Below, in pieces: positions 1-9,100 of a DNA stretch of 64,000 nucleotides. Origin of the DNA: Allosphingosinicella deserti (GTDB lineage: Bacteria; Pseudomonadota; Alphaproteobacteria; Sphingomonadales; Sphingomonadaceae). The DNA lies in the NCBI RefSeq assembly GCF_003012735.1, contig NZ_PXYI01000005.1, positions 434,001-498,000 of the forward strand, read 5' to 3'. Positions within the stretch are counted from its first letter, which is position 1, and every line of letters starts with the position of its first letter. The notes under the pieces were generated by a model. It saw only the letters and a program-made list of their open reading frames with translations, did no database searches and was not told the DNA's origin. A program made the position numbers and the translations under genes.

Positions 1-81
1 GCCTCCGCCGCCGTCGCCGTCATGGAGGTGCTCGATGCCGGGATGCGCAGCGCGCTGGAGGGACGCGAAATCACCCTTTGA
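1..81 (+). CDS. 3' end of an unidentified protein (partial)
   Basis: An open frame runs from the window edge to a TGA at 79-81 and encodes 26 residues ending in LEGREITL. The tail (a helix with VMEVLDAG followed by a short charged stretch) resembles the C-terminus of many Gfo/Idh/MocA oxidoreductases, which would fit the neighbouring operon, but 26 residues cannot establish a family. It converges on the minus-strand operon that ends at 124, leaving only 42 nt between the two stops. The start and most of the gene lie outside the window. Confidence 0.5.
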   Translation, partial: ASAAVAVMEVLDAGMRSALEGREITL

Positions 82-123
82 GGCGAGGGGCGACCATGAA
101 GGTCGTCGCACCTTCCGACCGGC

Positions 124-1389
124 TCAAATATCGACGAGCGACGACGGCCAGTCGACCGGCCGGCCGCTGTCCATCGCATCCTCTCCCATCAGCGACGTAA
201 CGCTGGCATGATAGGCCTGGCGCAGCAGTCCCGGTGCGGGAACGCCGCTGCGCACCGCTTCGCCGAAGACCTCGAACTGCAGCATCGTCTCGTCATATTC
301 GCCCCAGCCCAGCGACTCGCCCGGCGTCGTCACCGGCAGCTCCGGGAACCAGGTCGCGCCGCCGATCGGCACCGGGCGCTTGCGGCCCGCCTGGACGTCC
401 TCCCCCATCTTTCGCAAGGCGGGGACGCCGGGCGGCTTTTCCTGATAGATCCGGCCGAGTTCGGGCTCGATCGTGCCCTTGCTGCCCTGGATCTGCTCCT
501 CGCAGCCGTAGCGCGCATTGTTGAGCAGCGACGTGTAGACGAGCTTGCGGCCGCCGGCATAGTCGAAGACCAAAGCAACCTGATCGTAGACCTCGCGCCC
601 ATCCTTCCAGAAGCAGATGCTTCCCGACCCGATCACGCGGGTGGGCGGCGCCTCGAGGAACCAATTGCCGACCTGAAGCTGGTGGGTCGCGAGCTCGGTC
701 ATCAGCCCGGCCGAGCTGTCGCGATACAGGCGCCAGTTGATCTTCCGCTCCAGATCGCTGCCGGCGGGCACCGCGCGGCGCCAGCTGGTGTTGCGGTGCC
801 AGCTCGCGCGGATCTGGGTGACGGGCCCGATCTCGCCGGCCTTCACCCGCTTCAGCGCGTTGAGATAGGTCGGGTTGAACATCCGCTGATGGCCGATCTG
901 CAGCACCTTGCGGCGATCCTGCGCGCGCTTCACCATCGCGCTGCAATCGGCGATCGTTCGCGCCATCGCCTTTTCGCACCAGACGTGCACCCCGGCATCG
1001 AACGAGTCGAGGGTCTGCGCCGCGTGGACATGGAGGGGCGTCGCGATGACCACGGCGTCGATCCCGCCCGCGTCCAGCATCGCGCGATGATCGGCGAAGG
1101 CGGGCGTCCCCCCGGGAACGAGCGCGCGGCCCTTGACCAAATTCGGCTCGTAATCGTCGCAGATCGCCGCCACCGCGCAATTGCGAGTCTTGGCGATGTT
1201 GCGGATCAGCGTGCGCCCGCGATCCCCGGTGCCGATCACGCCCAGGCGGACGCGATCCTTCTGCCCAGGCGCGGCGCTCGCGGCAAAGGCAGCCCAGGGC
1301 GCGGCGGCCGCCATTCCCGCGCCGGCCGACGCCTTCAGCACATGATCGATGAACGACCGGCGGGTCAGATCAAAATCCTTGTCGATCAT
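124..1389 (-). CDS. Gfo/Idh/MocA family oxidoreductase, Tat-exported
   Basis: A 421-residue NAD(P)-dependent sugar oxidoreductase. Residues 10-40 form a twin-arginine leader (TRRSF, then a hydrophobic Ala-rich stretch), so the protein is probably exported folded with its cofactor. A Rossmann fold follows, with GVIGTGDRG near residue 52. The usual catalytic-domain EKP motif reads CEKAMA, so the proline is replaced. The C-terminal half is the typical alpha/beta domain with ATHQLQ in place of the common H-x-x-D region. The start ATG overlaps the stop of the upstream ApbE gene by 4 nt (ATGA), indicating translational coupling. It is the last gene of a minus-strand operon with a second Gfo/Idh protein and a DUF1080 protein. 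The likely role is oxidation or reduction of a sugar or glycoside at C3 in the periplasm; the substrate is not deducible. Confidence 0.88.
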   Translation of the reverse strand: MIDKDFDLTRRSFIDHVLKASAGAGMAAAAPWAAFAASAAPGQKDRVRLGVIGTGDRGRTLIRNIAKTRNCAVAAICDDYEPNLVKGRALVPGGTPAFADHRAMLDAGGIDAVVIATPLHVHAAQTLDSFDAGVHVWCEKAMARTIADCSAMVKRAQDRRKVLQIGHQRMFNPTYLNALKRVKAGEIGPVTQIRASWHRNTSWRRAVPAGSDLERKINWRLYRDSSAGLMTELATHQLQVGNWFLEAPPTRVIGSGSICFWKDGREVYDQVALVFDYAGGRKLVYTSLLNNARYGCEEQIQGSKGTIEPELGRIYQEKPPGVPALRKMGEDVQAGRKRPVPIGGATWFPELPVTTPGESLGWGEYDETMLQFEVFGEAVRSGVPAPGLLRQAYHASVTSLMGEDAMDSGRPVDWPSSLVDI

Positions 1390-2249
1390 CGTATCACGGT
1401 CTCCGCTGGCGGAACGGAGATCCCCGTTTCACCGGTAAAATCAAACAGAAAGCGGCGCGCGGGCTCCCCGTCAAGGAAGCGCTTCGCCTGATCGCCATCG
1501 GCGACGAGCAAGGCCGTGCTCATCATCTCCGCGCGGGCGCCGCTGCGCGCGCAGGCGACCGCCGTGCGCCGGCCGGTGACGATCGTTCCATCGCCAGGGC
1601 GGATCATCGGCGCACGATCGGGCGCATAGGTTCCCTCGCCGACGGTGGACGAGATCGACAGCGCCGAATCCTCCAGTTCGAGCTCCAGCAGGATGCGGTC
1701 CGGCTGCAGCGGATGCGGAATGGCGAACGGCCATCGCCCGCCAAGCGGATGCTCGCCGACCACCGCGATCGAGCTCTCTCCGGCCGACAGCAGCGCCGAG
1801 ACTCGGTCCGCCCGCCGCAGGACGTCGCAGGCCCGATCGAGCGCGAAGCCCTTGCCGAAACCGCCGAAGTCGAGCGCGAGCGGGCGCAGCGCACGGATGC
1901 GGGCATCCTCGCGATCGAACAGGACCATGTTCCATCCCGCCCCGCCGGTGGAGACATCCGCTGCGGGATCGAACAGGCCCTCCATCGCCTGGTAGGCGTG
2001 GTCGATCTCGACCAGCGCATCGAACAGCAACGGGTCGTCGATGGCGGCGGGGCTGCCGGCGGCCAGGCTATCGTTGAGCGCGGTCGTCGGGGACGGGCGA
2101 TGGATGGTCAGCGCATCATCGACGGCCTCGATCGCGCGCCGGGCTTCGATCATCGAACCGTCCTCGGCCGTTCCGAACAGATGCAGCTCGATGCGGGTGC
2201 CCATGGCGAGGAACCGTTCGACATGCGGCGTGGGTGGAGCGGAGGTCAG
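1386..2249 (-). CDS. apbE: ApbE-family FAD:protein FMN transferase
   Basis: ApbE enzymes attach FMN covalently to Thr/Ser of target proteins. The N-terminal AMGTRIEL motif, the central DFGGFGKGFALD segment (flavin and Mg site) and ISSTVGEG are typical of the family. The only ATG (2202-2204) would begin inside the conserved F-x-AMGT motif and lacks a Shine-Dalgarno. In frame upstream, a CTG at 2247-2249 overlaps the previous stop (CTGA), sits 5 nt after a strong GGGAGGTGA, and adds 15 residues ending VERFLA, which completes the motif. I therefore place the start at CTG, giving about 287 residues. No lipoprotein signal is visible, although many ApbE proteins are exported. It lies between two Gfo/Idh genes; no obvious flavinylation target is encoded nearby. 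Confidence 0.85.
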   Translation of the reverse strand: MTSAPPTPHVERFLAMGTRIELHLFGTAEDGSMIEARRAIEAVDDALTIHRPSPTTALNDSLAAGSPAAIDDPLLFDALVEIDHAYQAMEGLFDPAADVSTGGAGWNMVLFDREDARIRALRPLALDFGGFGKGFALDRACDVLRRADRVSALLSAGESSIAVVGEHPLGGRWPFAIPHPLQPDRILLELELEDSALSISSTVGEGTYAPDRAPMIRPGDGTIVTGRRTAVACARSGARAEMMSTALLVADGDQAKRFLDGEPARRFLFDFTGETGISVPPAETVIR

Positions 2250-3559
2250 GCCTTCACCTCCCAGCCGGGTTCATAGTCGACCGACCACAATTTCATCGCC
2301 TCGGGGCTCGACGGCCGCCCGGTCGCCTCGTCCAGGGTCAAGGTCGTGCCGGTTCGATAGGCGATGTTGCCGAGGTGACAGAGCGTCGTGCTGATATGGC
2401 CTTCGCGGATCGGCGACGCCAGCGCGCTTGCCCGGCCGCGGATCACGTCGACGAAGTTGCCGGCATGATAGACGTCGAGCGCGCCCTCGCCGACCGTCCC
2501 GGTTGTCTCGGAGCTGGCGGGCGCGGCGACCTGCCGGATCTGCTTGCCGGCAAGATCGAACAGCTCGAAGCCGTTGCGGTCGACGATCGCCGATCCCCTG
2601 GTGCCCAGGAACAGCACGCCGCGGCCGCGGCCGTAGCGCGGCATCGCATTGCAGCTGTTGCCGTCCCACCGGATCGTGCGGCCATCGGCATAGACGAGAT
2701 CGAGCGCGAGCGTGTCGTACATTTCCCAGTCGTCGCCGCGATAGAATCGCCGCGATCCGCGGGCGGACACCGTCTTTGGATAGGCCAGGCCCATCAGCCA
2801 GCGCGCCACATCCAGCTCGTGCATGGCGTTGTTGCAGGTCTCGCCGGTTCCGTACTTCCAGAACCAGTGCCAATTATAGGGCACCAGGTTCGAGCGATAG
2901 GGACCCCGCGGGCGCGGACCCTGCCACATGTTCCAGTCGAGATGCGCCGGCGGCGGAACCTCCTGGCCGCGGCCGATCGAGATACGGTTGTTCGCGTACC
3001 AGGTCTGCGCCTCGTAGACGTCGCCGAGCAGCCCGGCACGGACGAGCTCGGCGAGCGCGCGCGTTTCCTTGCTCGATCGCTGCTGATTGCCGACCTGCAG
3101 GAGGCGCCGGGTGCGCTGCTGCACCGCGATCAGCGCTTCGCCTTCGGCCGGCGCCATGCCGATCGGCTTTTCGAGATAGACGTCCCGGCCGGCATCCATC
3201 GCGTCGATTGCAAGCTTGGCATGCCAATGGTCGGGCGTCGCGACGGTGACGATGTCGACCGACTTGCGATCGAGCAAGCGGCGATAGTCGCTCTCGGTCT
3301 GGGGCGCGGCATGTCCCCTGGCGGCGAACTCGCCCGCGCGCTTGGCCAGAACACGCGAATCGACGTCGACGAGATGGGTGACGGCGACGTTGGGAAGCTT
3401 GGTGAAGGCGCTCATATGCGCCTGTCCGCGACCGTTCACGCCGACGACCGCAACCCGGAGGCGATCGTTCGCGCCCTTGATCTGTGCATAGCTGCGCGCG
3501 CTCATCGCCATGCCCAGCGCCGCGCCGGCGCCCTTGATCATCGTCCGCCGGTCGAACAT
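2246..3559 (-). CDS. Gfo/Idh/MocA family oxidoreductase, Tat-exported
   Basis: A 437-residue NAD(P)-dependent oxidoreductase. The leader MFDRRTMIKGAGAALGMAMS is a short twin-arginine signal. The Rossmann domain follows with VAVVGVNGRGQAH near residue 36, the canonical YLEKPIGM motif, and the sugar-binding domain with NAMHELDVARWL. The start at ATG 3557-3559 was chosen because it gives the Tat leader and follows a purine-rich site; the frame stays open far upstream but there it only overlaps the DUF1080 gene. It lies 14 nt downstream of that gene and is coupled to apbE. It is better conserved at the catalytic motif than its neighbour at 124-1389. A periplasmic glycoside or sugar dehydrogenase is the likely role. 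Confidence 0.9.
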   Translation of the reverse strand: MFDRRTMIKGAGAALGMAMSARSYAQIKGANDRLRVAVVGVNGRGQAHMSAFTKLPNVAVTHLVDVDSRVLAKRAGEFAARGHAAPQTESDYRRLLDRKSVDIVTVATPDHWHAKLAIDAMDAGRDVYLEKPIGMAPAEGEALIAVQQRTRRLLQVGNQQRSSKETRALAELVRAGLLGDVYEAQTWYANNRISIGRGQEVPPPAHLDWNMWQGPRPRGPYRSNLVPYNWHWFWKYGTGETCNNAMHELDVARWLMGLAYPKTVSARGSRRFYRGDDWEMYDTLALDLVYADGRTIRWDGNSCNAMPRYGRGRGVLFLGTRGSAIVDRNGFELFDLAGKQIRQVAAPASSETTGTVGEGALDVYHAGNFVDVIRGRASALASPIREGHISTTLCHLGNIAYRTGTTLTLDEATGRPSSPEAMKLWSVDYEPGWEVKA

Positions 3560-3573
3560 CGGTCCCGCTCTCC

Positions 3574-4980
3574 TCACAATTCGCGCAGCTTGAGAGAACG
3601 GAAATCGACCCGATCGCCGTGATCCTGGAGCAGGATCGGCCCGGCGTCCCATTCGCCGAACTTCGGCCATTTGGCATATTTGCTTTCGGCGACGAGCGCC
3701 CGGAAAGCGGGCGACCCGCGTTCGTATTCGACCACCTTGTAGCCGTTCAGCCAATGCTCGACATGCCGGCCGCGAACCACGACGACGGCGCGGTTCCACT
3801 CGCCGGGCGGGTTGAACCGCTTGTTCGGGTTGGCAGGGTCGGACAGGTTTCGTGCGGTGATGAGGTCGTAGAGGGAGCCGAGCGTACGATTGCCGTCGCG
3901 GCCCATCTTGGCGTCGGGATGGCGGGCGTCGTCGAGCAGCTGGAACTCCAGCCCGATCGCCGACCCGTCGCCCTTCAGAAGATCCGGATCGACGAAATAT
4001 TTGATCCCGCTGTTGGCGCCGGGCGTCAGCCGGAAATCCACCGACAGCTCGAAATCCCGATAGTCCCGGGTGGTGATGATATCGCCGCCATTCGTCGACT
4101 CCGCACCGTCGGCGCCGTCCACCGACAGGATGCCGTCCCGTATCGACCAGCCCTTGGCCGGGAAGCCGGGCGCCTTGGCGCTGCGCCAGCCATCGGTCGT
4201 CCTGCCGTCCCAAAGCAGTTTCCAGCCGGCGCCCCGCTCCACGTCGGTGAGCCGATTGGCCAGCCATCCCTGCTGCTCCAGCCTGGTCGCCGGGGAGGCG
4301 AAGCGGGCCGGCGAATCGGTGATGATCCGCACCTTGCGGAATCGCACTTCCGGCTGCCGCTGGGCTTGCGCATCCGGCAGGGCGTGGACCTGGAACGCGA
4401 TGAAGCCGCGCGCATCGACATCGTCGGCGACGTCGGCGGCAGGGACTCCGTTGACGAAGGTGCGCAGGCGGTTGCCGATCGCTTCTACCCGGTAGTGGTT
4501 CCAGTCGCCGGAGCGGAAGGCGCGCCGCGCGGCGTCGTTGCGCCCGAGCGTGTACAGCCATTGCCGACGCTGCTCGTCATAGATCCCCCCGCTCCAGGCG
4601 CGGGCGGAGGGATCGATTTCCGCCTGATAGCCGTGGACCACGCCGCCGCGGTAATCGGGCTTGCTCTGGCCGCGGATCATCACGCCCGAATTCAGGATCG
4701 TGTCGGTCTTCGCCTCGAACTCGAGGATGAAATCGCCATATTGGTCGTCGGACACCAGCCAGCTGTTGGCCGATCCCAGCGCCGCACGGCCGACGAGCTC
4801 GCCGCCGGTGACGTCGAACACGGCGTTCCCGCCAGCCTTGTGCCACCCGGTCAGCCCGCCGCGAGGCGTGACGTCCCGCCACGGCGCCTGGGTCTGAGCC
4901 GCAGACGGTGCCGGCGCCAGCGCGATCAGCGGCGCTGCGGCAACGGCCAGAAACGCGATCCTTGCGATCCTTGCGTGCAT
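3574..4980 (-). CDS. Secreted protein with two DUF1080 (3-keto-disaccharide hydrolase) domains
   Basis: A 468-residue protein with a Sec signal peptide (residues 1-28, ending PSAAQ) and two tandem DUF1080/PF06439 concanavalin-like domains, about residues 30-205 and 235-468. The second has the strong family signature GWSIRDGILSVDG, then GGDIITTRDYRDFELSVDF and NSGIKYFV. Some members of this family cleave glycosides first oxidised to 3-keto sugars by Gfo/Idh enzymes, and exactly such enzymes follow in the operon. The start has an excellent GAGGAGAGGAAG ribosome site. It is the first gene of the operon, divergent from the GntR regulator. The two domains differ clearly, and only the second looks close to characterised hydrolases. 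Confidence 0.88.
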   Translation of the reverse strand: MHARIARIAFLAVAAAPLIALAPAPSAAQTQAPWRDVTPRGGLTGWHKAGGNAVFDVTGGELVGRAALGSANSWLVSDDQYGDFILEFEAKTDTILNSGVMIRGQSKPDYRGGVVHGYQAEIDPSARAWSGGIYDEQRRQWLYTLGRNDAARRAFRSGDWNHYRVEAIGNRLRTFVNGVPAADVADDVDARGFIAFQVHALPDAQAQRQPEVRFRKVRIITDSPARFASPATRLEQQGWLANRLTDVERGAGWKLLWDGRTTDGWRSAKAPGFPAKGWSIRDGILSVDGADGAESTNGGDIITTRDYRDFELSVDFRLTPGANSGIKYFVDPDLLKGDGSAIGLEFQLLDDARHPDAKMGRDGNRTLGSLYDLITARNLSDPANPNKRFNPPGEWNRAVVVVRGRHVEHWLNGYKVVEYERGSPAFRALVAESKYAKWPKFGEWDAGPILLQDHGDRVDFRSLKLREL

Positions 4981-5132
4981 GATGCTTCCTCTCCTCTTTT
5001 CTGTTCTCGATTGGCAGGGAAGTTTTACCCGACCGCCATCCTGAGCGGCGCTTCAGATCCGATGACGCTGCCCCGCAAGGCGACTCTCCTTTGGCAATGT
5101 CGTAAGTTGTGGTCCGGCAACGTGCAATAGGC

Positions 5133-5141
5133 TGTCAGACA
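5133..5141. promoter_or_regulatory. Candidate GntR-family operator TGTCAGACA
   Basis: A perfect 4-1-4 palindrome, TGTCAGACA, lies in the 258-nt region between the divergent DUF1080 operon and the GntR regulator. FadR-subfamily GntR proteins often bind short palindromes of this shape. A weaker match, TGTAAGACG (6049-6057), lies upstream of the TBDR gene. Control of both directions by the adjacent regulator is inference. Confidence 0.35.
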
Positions 5142-5238
5142 TTTCCACGCCAGGATGACAGATGGGCGTGCGCGAAGTAGGATGATCGACGGCATTGGCG
5201 CGGGCGTGGGTTGCGCTCGCGGACGAACGGGGAACGGA

Positions 5239-5985
5239 ATGCAAGCGGCTGAACGCGGCGGAAAATTGTATCGCAGGATCGTGCAGGCGATCCTGACCGA
5301 CATCTCGAACGGCCTGTACCCGGTCGGCTCGCGCCTTCCGCCGGAGCGTGACCTGACCGAACGGTTCAAGGTCAGCCGGCCGACCATAAGAGAGGCGATG
5401 ATCGCGCTCGAAATGCAGGGCCTGGTCGAGGCGCGCAAGGGATCCGGCGTGTTCGTGCTCGCCTCGTCCACCGTCGAGGTGGATGAAGCGCTCGACATCG
5501 GCGCGTTCGAGATTACCGAGGCCAGGCGGCTGCTCGAAGGTGAAGTCGCGGCGGTCGCCGCGACCGAGATTGACGAGGCGCAACTGGCCGAGTTGCGATC
5601 GCTGCTGGCGCAGATGGCAGTGGAAGACACTGCTGCGGCGGAGAAGGCCGACCGCCGCTTCCACATCGCCATCGCCGAGGCGACCGGCAATGCGGTGATC
5701 ATCGCCGCCGTGACGGACTTCTGGGACATGCGCTTCCGCTCGCCGCTCGCCCGCGAAGTTCTCCTCAAGGCGGGCAGCCTGGGGACGGAGAACCGGATGG
5801 CCGAACATGGGCGAATCCTGCGGGCGCTCGAGGCCCGATCCCCGGTCGACGCCCGCAACGCGATGCGGGATCACCTCACCCGCGTCATCGACCATCTTCT
5901 CGACGTCACCGAGACCGAAGCCGTGGAACGGGCGCGCGCGGAAACGGACCAAAGGCGGCGCGCGCTGGCGCGGCGCACGGTCTGA
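5239..5985 (+). CDS. FadR-subfamily GntR transcriptional regulator
   Basis: A 248-residue repressor with an N-terminal winged helix (GSRLPPERDLTERFKVSRPTIREAMIALE, split here as GSRLPPERDLTERF and SRPTIREAM) and a C-terminal all-helical FCD effector domain with metal-ligand residues such as D-x3-H around DRRFHIAIA and a later EHGRI. The ATG at 5239 was chosen because it follows GGGGAACGG and matches the usual family start; a longer frame to 5155 exists but adds a non-conserved leader. Its neighbours, a TBDR and uxuA, make it a likely hexuronate-responsive regulator of the UxuR/ExuR kind. It may also control the divergent sugar-oxidation operon. Confidence 0.9.
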   Translation: MQAAERGGKLYRRIVQAILTDISNGLYPVGSRLPPERDLTERFKVSRPTIREAMIALEMQGLVEARKGSGVFVLASSTVEVDEALDIGAFEITEARRLLEGEVAAVAATEIDEAQLAELRSLLAQMAVEDTAAAEKADRRFHIAIAEATGNAVIIAAVTDFWDMRFRSPLAREVLLKAGSLGTENRMAEHGRILRALEARSPVDARNAMRDHLTRVIDHLLDVTETEAVERARAETDQRRRALARRTV

Positions 5986-6168
5986 GGTTCGGCGGGGCCG
6001 GATTCGACGAAGCACCCCCGAGATTGGTCAGGCCACAAATGGCGAAGATGTAAGACGCTATTGTGGATCGCAGCTGACAATGTTACCCGACGTGCGGCCT
6101 TCACAAGAAAAGCGGTTCAGCATCGCTGCGGCGGACAATCCGCCATCCGGGCCAAAGGGAGAGGTGAA

Positions 6169-9100
6169 ATGGGCTGCAACGCCAGCGGCAAGCGCCGCCT
6201 GCTTGTCTCGACGAGTTTCCTCGGCATCCTGATGGCGTCGCCCGCCGCAGCCCAGGTGTCCGGCCAGGACGCTCCTCCCGACGCCGGACAGGCAGCCGAG
6301 CCGTCCCCATCGGCTCTGCCGGCGGGCGACGCATCGGCGGAGGAAGCCGGTATCGTGGTCACCGGCTTCCGTGCCTCGCTGAACAACGCCCTGAACCTGA
6401 AGCGCCAGGAAACCGCGGCGGTCGACAGCATCGTCGCCGAGGACATCGGCAAATTCCCCGATTCCAACCTTGCCGAATCGATGCAGCGAATCCCCGGCGT
6501 CGCGCTGTCGCGCGGCGACGGCGGCGAAGGCCGCAACATCTCGGTCCGCGGTCTGGGCGCACAATTCACGCGCGTGCGGATCAACGGGATGGAAGGGGTG
6601 TCCCAGGTCAGCGGCACCGACATACGCGGCGGCGTCAGCTCCGGCCGCTCGTTCGATTTCGTCACCTTCCCGACCGAGATCTTCTCGGCATTGTCGGTGC
6701 GCAAGACGACGTCGGCCGACGTGGAAGAGGGGTCGCTCGGCGCGACCGTCGACCTGCGCGCGCCCAAGCCGTTCGACCAGAAGGGGGATTTCACCTTTTC
6801 GGGCACCGCCCGCGGGATCTACAACGACATCGCCAAGAAGATCGACCCGCGCCTGTCCGCGCTGGTGTCGAAGAAGTTCGGCGACACGTTCGGCGTGCTC
6901 GGCAGCGTCGCTTATTCGCGGCGGAATATCGAGGAATTCGCCTATTCCGCGGTCGATATCCTGCCGACCTACGTTGCCGGCCAGTCGCAATCGGTCCTGC
7001 TGCCGGGGCAGACCACGCCGACCTCGATCATCTTCCCCTTCTGCACCCCGATCGGTTACACCTATCAGGGAGTCGCCGTCACCAGCCCCGGCCCCGGCAA
7101 TACGGTCGGATCGCCGCCCGTCCCGGTGGGGGCCGACGCGAACAATTGCAGCACCGGCAATCCGCGCACCAGCACCAAGGAAGCGTACGATTATATCATG
7201 AGCCGCACCGGCGTGTCCGGACGGCCCGGCGGCGGCGTCTTCCTTCCGCGCCTGCCGCGACCGGTCAAATCGCGCCAGGAGCAGGAGCGTCTCGCCGGAT
7301 CTTTGACCTTGCAGTGGAAGCCGAGCGACCGCACCGACATCTCGCTCGACGGACTGTACGCCCGGTTCAAGGTCGACCGCCTCGACACCTATCTGGACGC
7401 ACGCTCGATGGGCCGCACCTTGTCGAACGGCGGTCAGCCGATGATGTCGATCAGGGACATCGAGGTCGACGACGAGGGTTCGCTGATCCACGGCCTGTGG
7501 GACGGAGTCGATCTGCGATCGGAGATGCAGGACGAGAAGTTCACGTCGACCTTCCGGCAGGTCAATCTCAACGTCGATCACCGCTTCAGCGATACGTTTC
7601 GAATCTACGGGCTCGCCGGCATTTCGGATTCAATATTGCAGGTCGATCGCCTCCAGGTGGCGATGGACTCGAACGACACCGACAATTTCTCGATCGACTT
7701 CCGCGACGATCCCGATCTTCCGACACTGGGTTACGGCGTCGATCCGAGCGATGCCTCGATCTTTTCTTACGGGCCGCCGCTGCCAGACGGCACCCAGCGC
7801 GGCCAGATCTCGAGCTTCGATCGCCGCAACTCGATCATCAGCAAGACCTTCGAACTCAACACGGAATGGGAAGCCGCACCGGGCTTCGTGGTGCAGGCCG
7901 GCGGCCAGTACCGCACGGGCGACTACAAGCAGCGCCAGCGCGACCTCATCCCCGCCCAGCGCCTGCCGCTGACCTTGCCTGCCGGCGTCTCGCTGAGCAG
8001 CCTGACCTTCGTCACCACGGGCGTCGCCAAGAATCTCGGCGGAAACATGCAGGATTTCGCCGCGATCGATCCCGACAAGTTCCGCGAGGCGGTCGATTTC
8101 GACAATGTCTACCAATATTGCGGGATCGAGTGCGGCAGCGCCTTGGGCAAGGTGAAGGAGAAATATACCTCCGGCTATCTGATGGTGAAGTTCGACACCG
8201 CGGACATGCTGCCGATCCCGGTCCGGGGCGACGCGGGGGTGCGCTACGTCCGCACCGATCTCCACACCGAAGGTACGATCCCGATCAACGCGCCGGCCGG
8301 ATCGCTCTATCCGACGCTGGGAGTCATCACCACCGTCGAGCGGTCCTACGAAGACTGGCTGCCCTCGGCCAATCTGGCCTTCGACCTCACGTCCAACCTG
8401 ATCGGCCGACTCTCCGTCGCGCGGGTGATGTCGCGTCCAGCCTACGGCCAGTTGATCCCGAGCGCGAGCGTCAACGCCGCCATCCGGACCGGATCGGCCA
8501 GCAATCCGCTGCTCGATCCGATCCGGGCCAATACCTTCGACGCCGCGCTCGAATGGTATTTCGCACCCGGCTCGCTGCTGTCGGTCGCCTATTTCTACAA
8601 GAACATCGAAACCTACATCCAGAACACGAACCAGCTGGTCCCGTTCAGCGAGCTCAATCTGCCCCTGTCGCTGCTTTCCGGAAGCACGGCGAGCCCGGCC
8701 GAATTGTTCAATTTCTCGCGCAGCAACAACACCCCGGGCGGACCGCTGCGCGGGTTCGAGGCGAACGTGCAGCTGCCGTTGCGCTTCCTGCCCGGCTTCC
8801 TCAGCAACCTCGGCGTGCTCGCCAATTTCACCCGGGTCCGCTCCAACATCAACTACATCCTGCAGACCAACCCCGTGACCGGCGCGCCGACCCTGGCGCG
8901 GACCGCGCCGCTGGTCGGCCTGTCGCCGGAAACGGCGAGCGGCACGCTCTATTACGAGGATTCGCGTTTCAGCATCCGAACGACCATCAACTATCGCGCC
9001 GGCTATCTCACCGGCATTCCCGGACCGGCGGACAGCGACGCCAACGGTGCGGCGAGCTCGATCTTCGTCGATGCATCGGCCTCGTACAACATCAGCGACA

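Noticed and set aside
3560-4561. An open frame that would extend the Gfo/Idh protein (2246-3559) to 771 residues.
   Set aside because: The upstream part overlaps the well-conserved DUF1080 gene in another frame, is Arg/Ala-rich and lacks family similarity; the Tat leader marks the true start.
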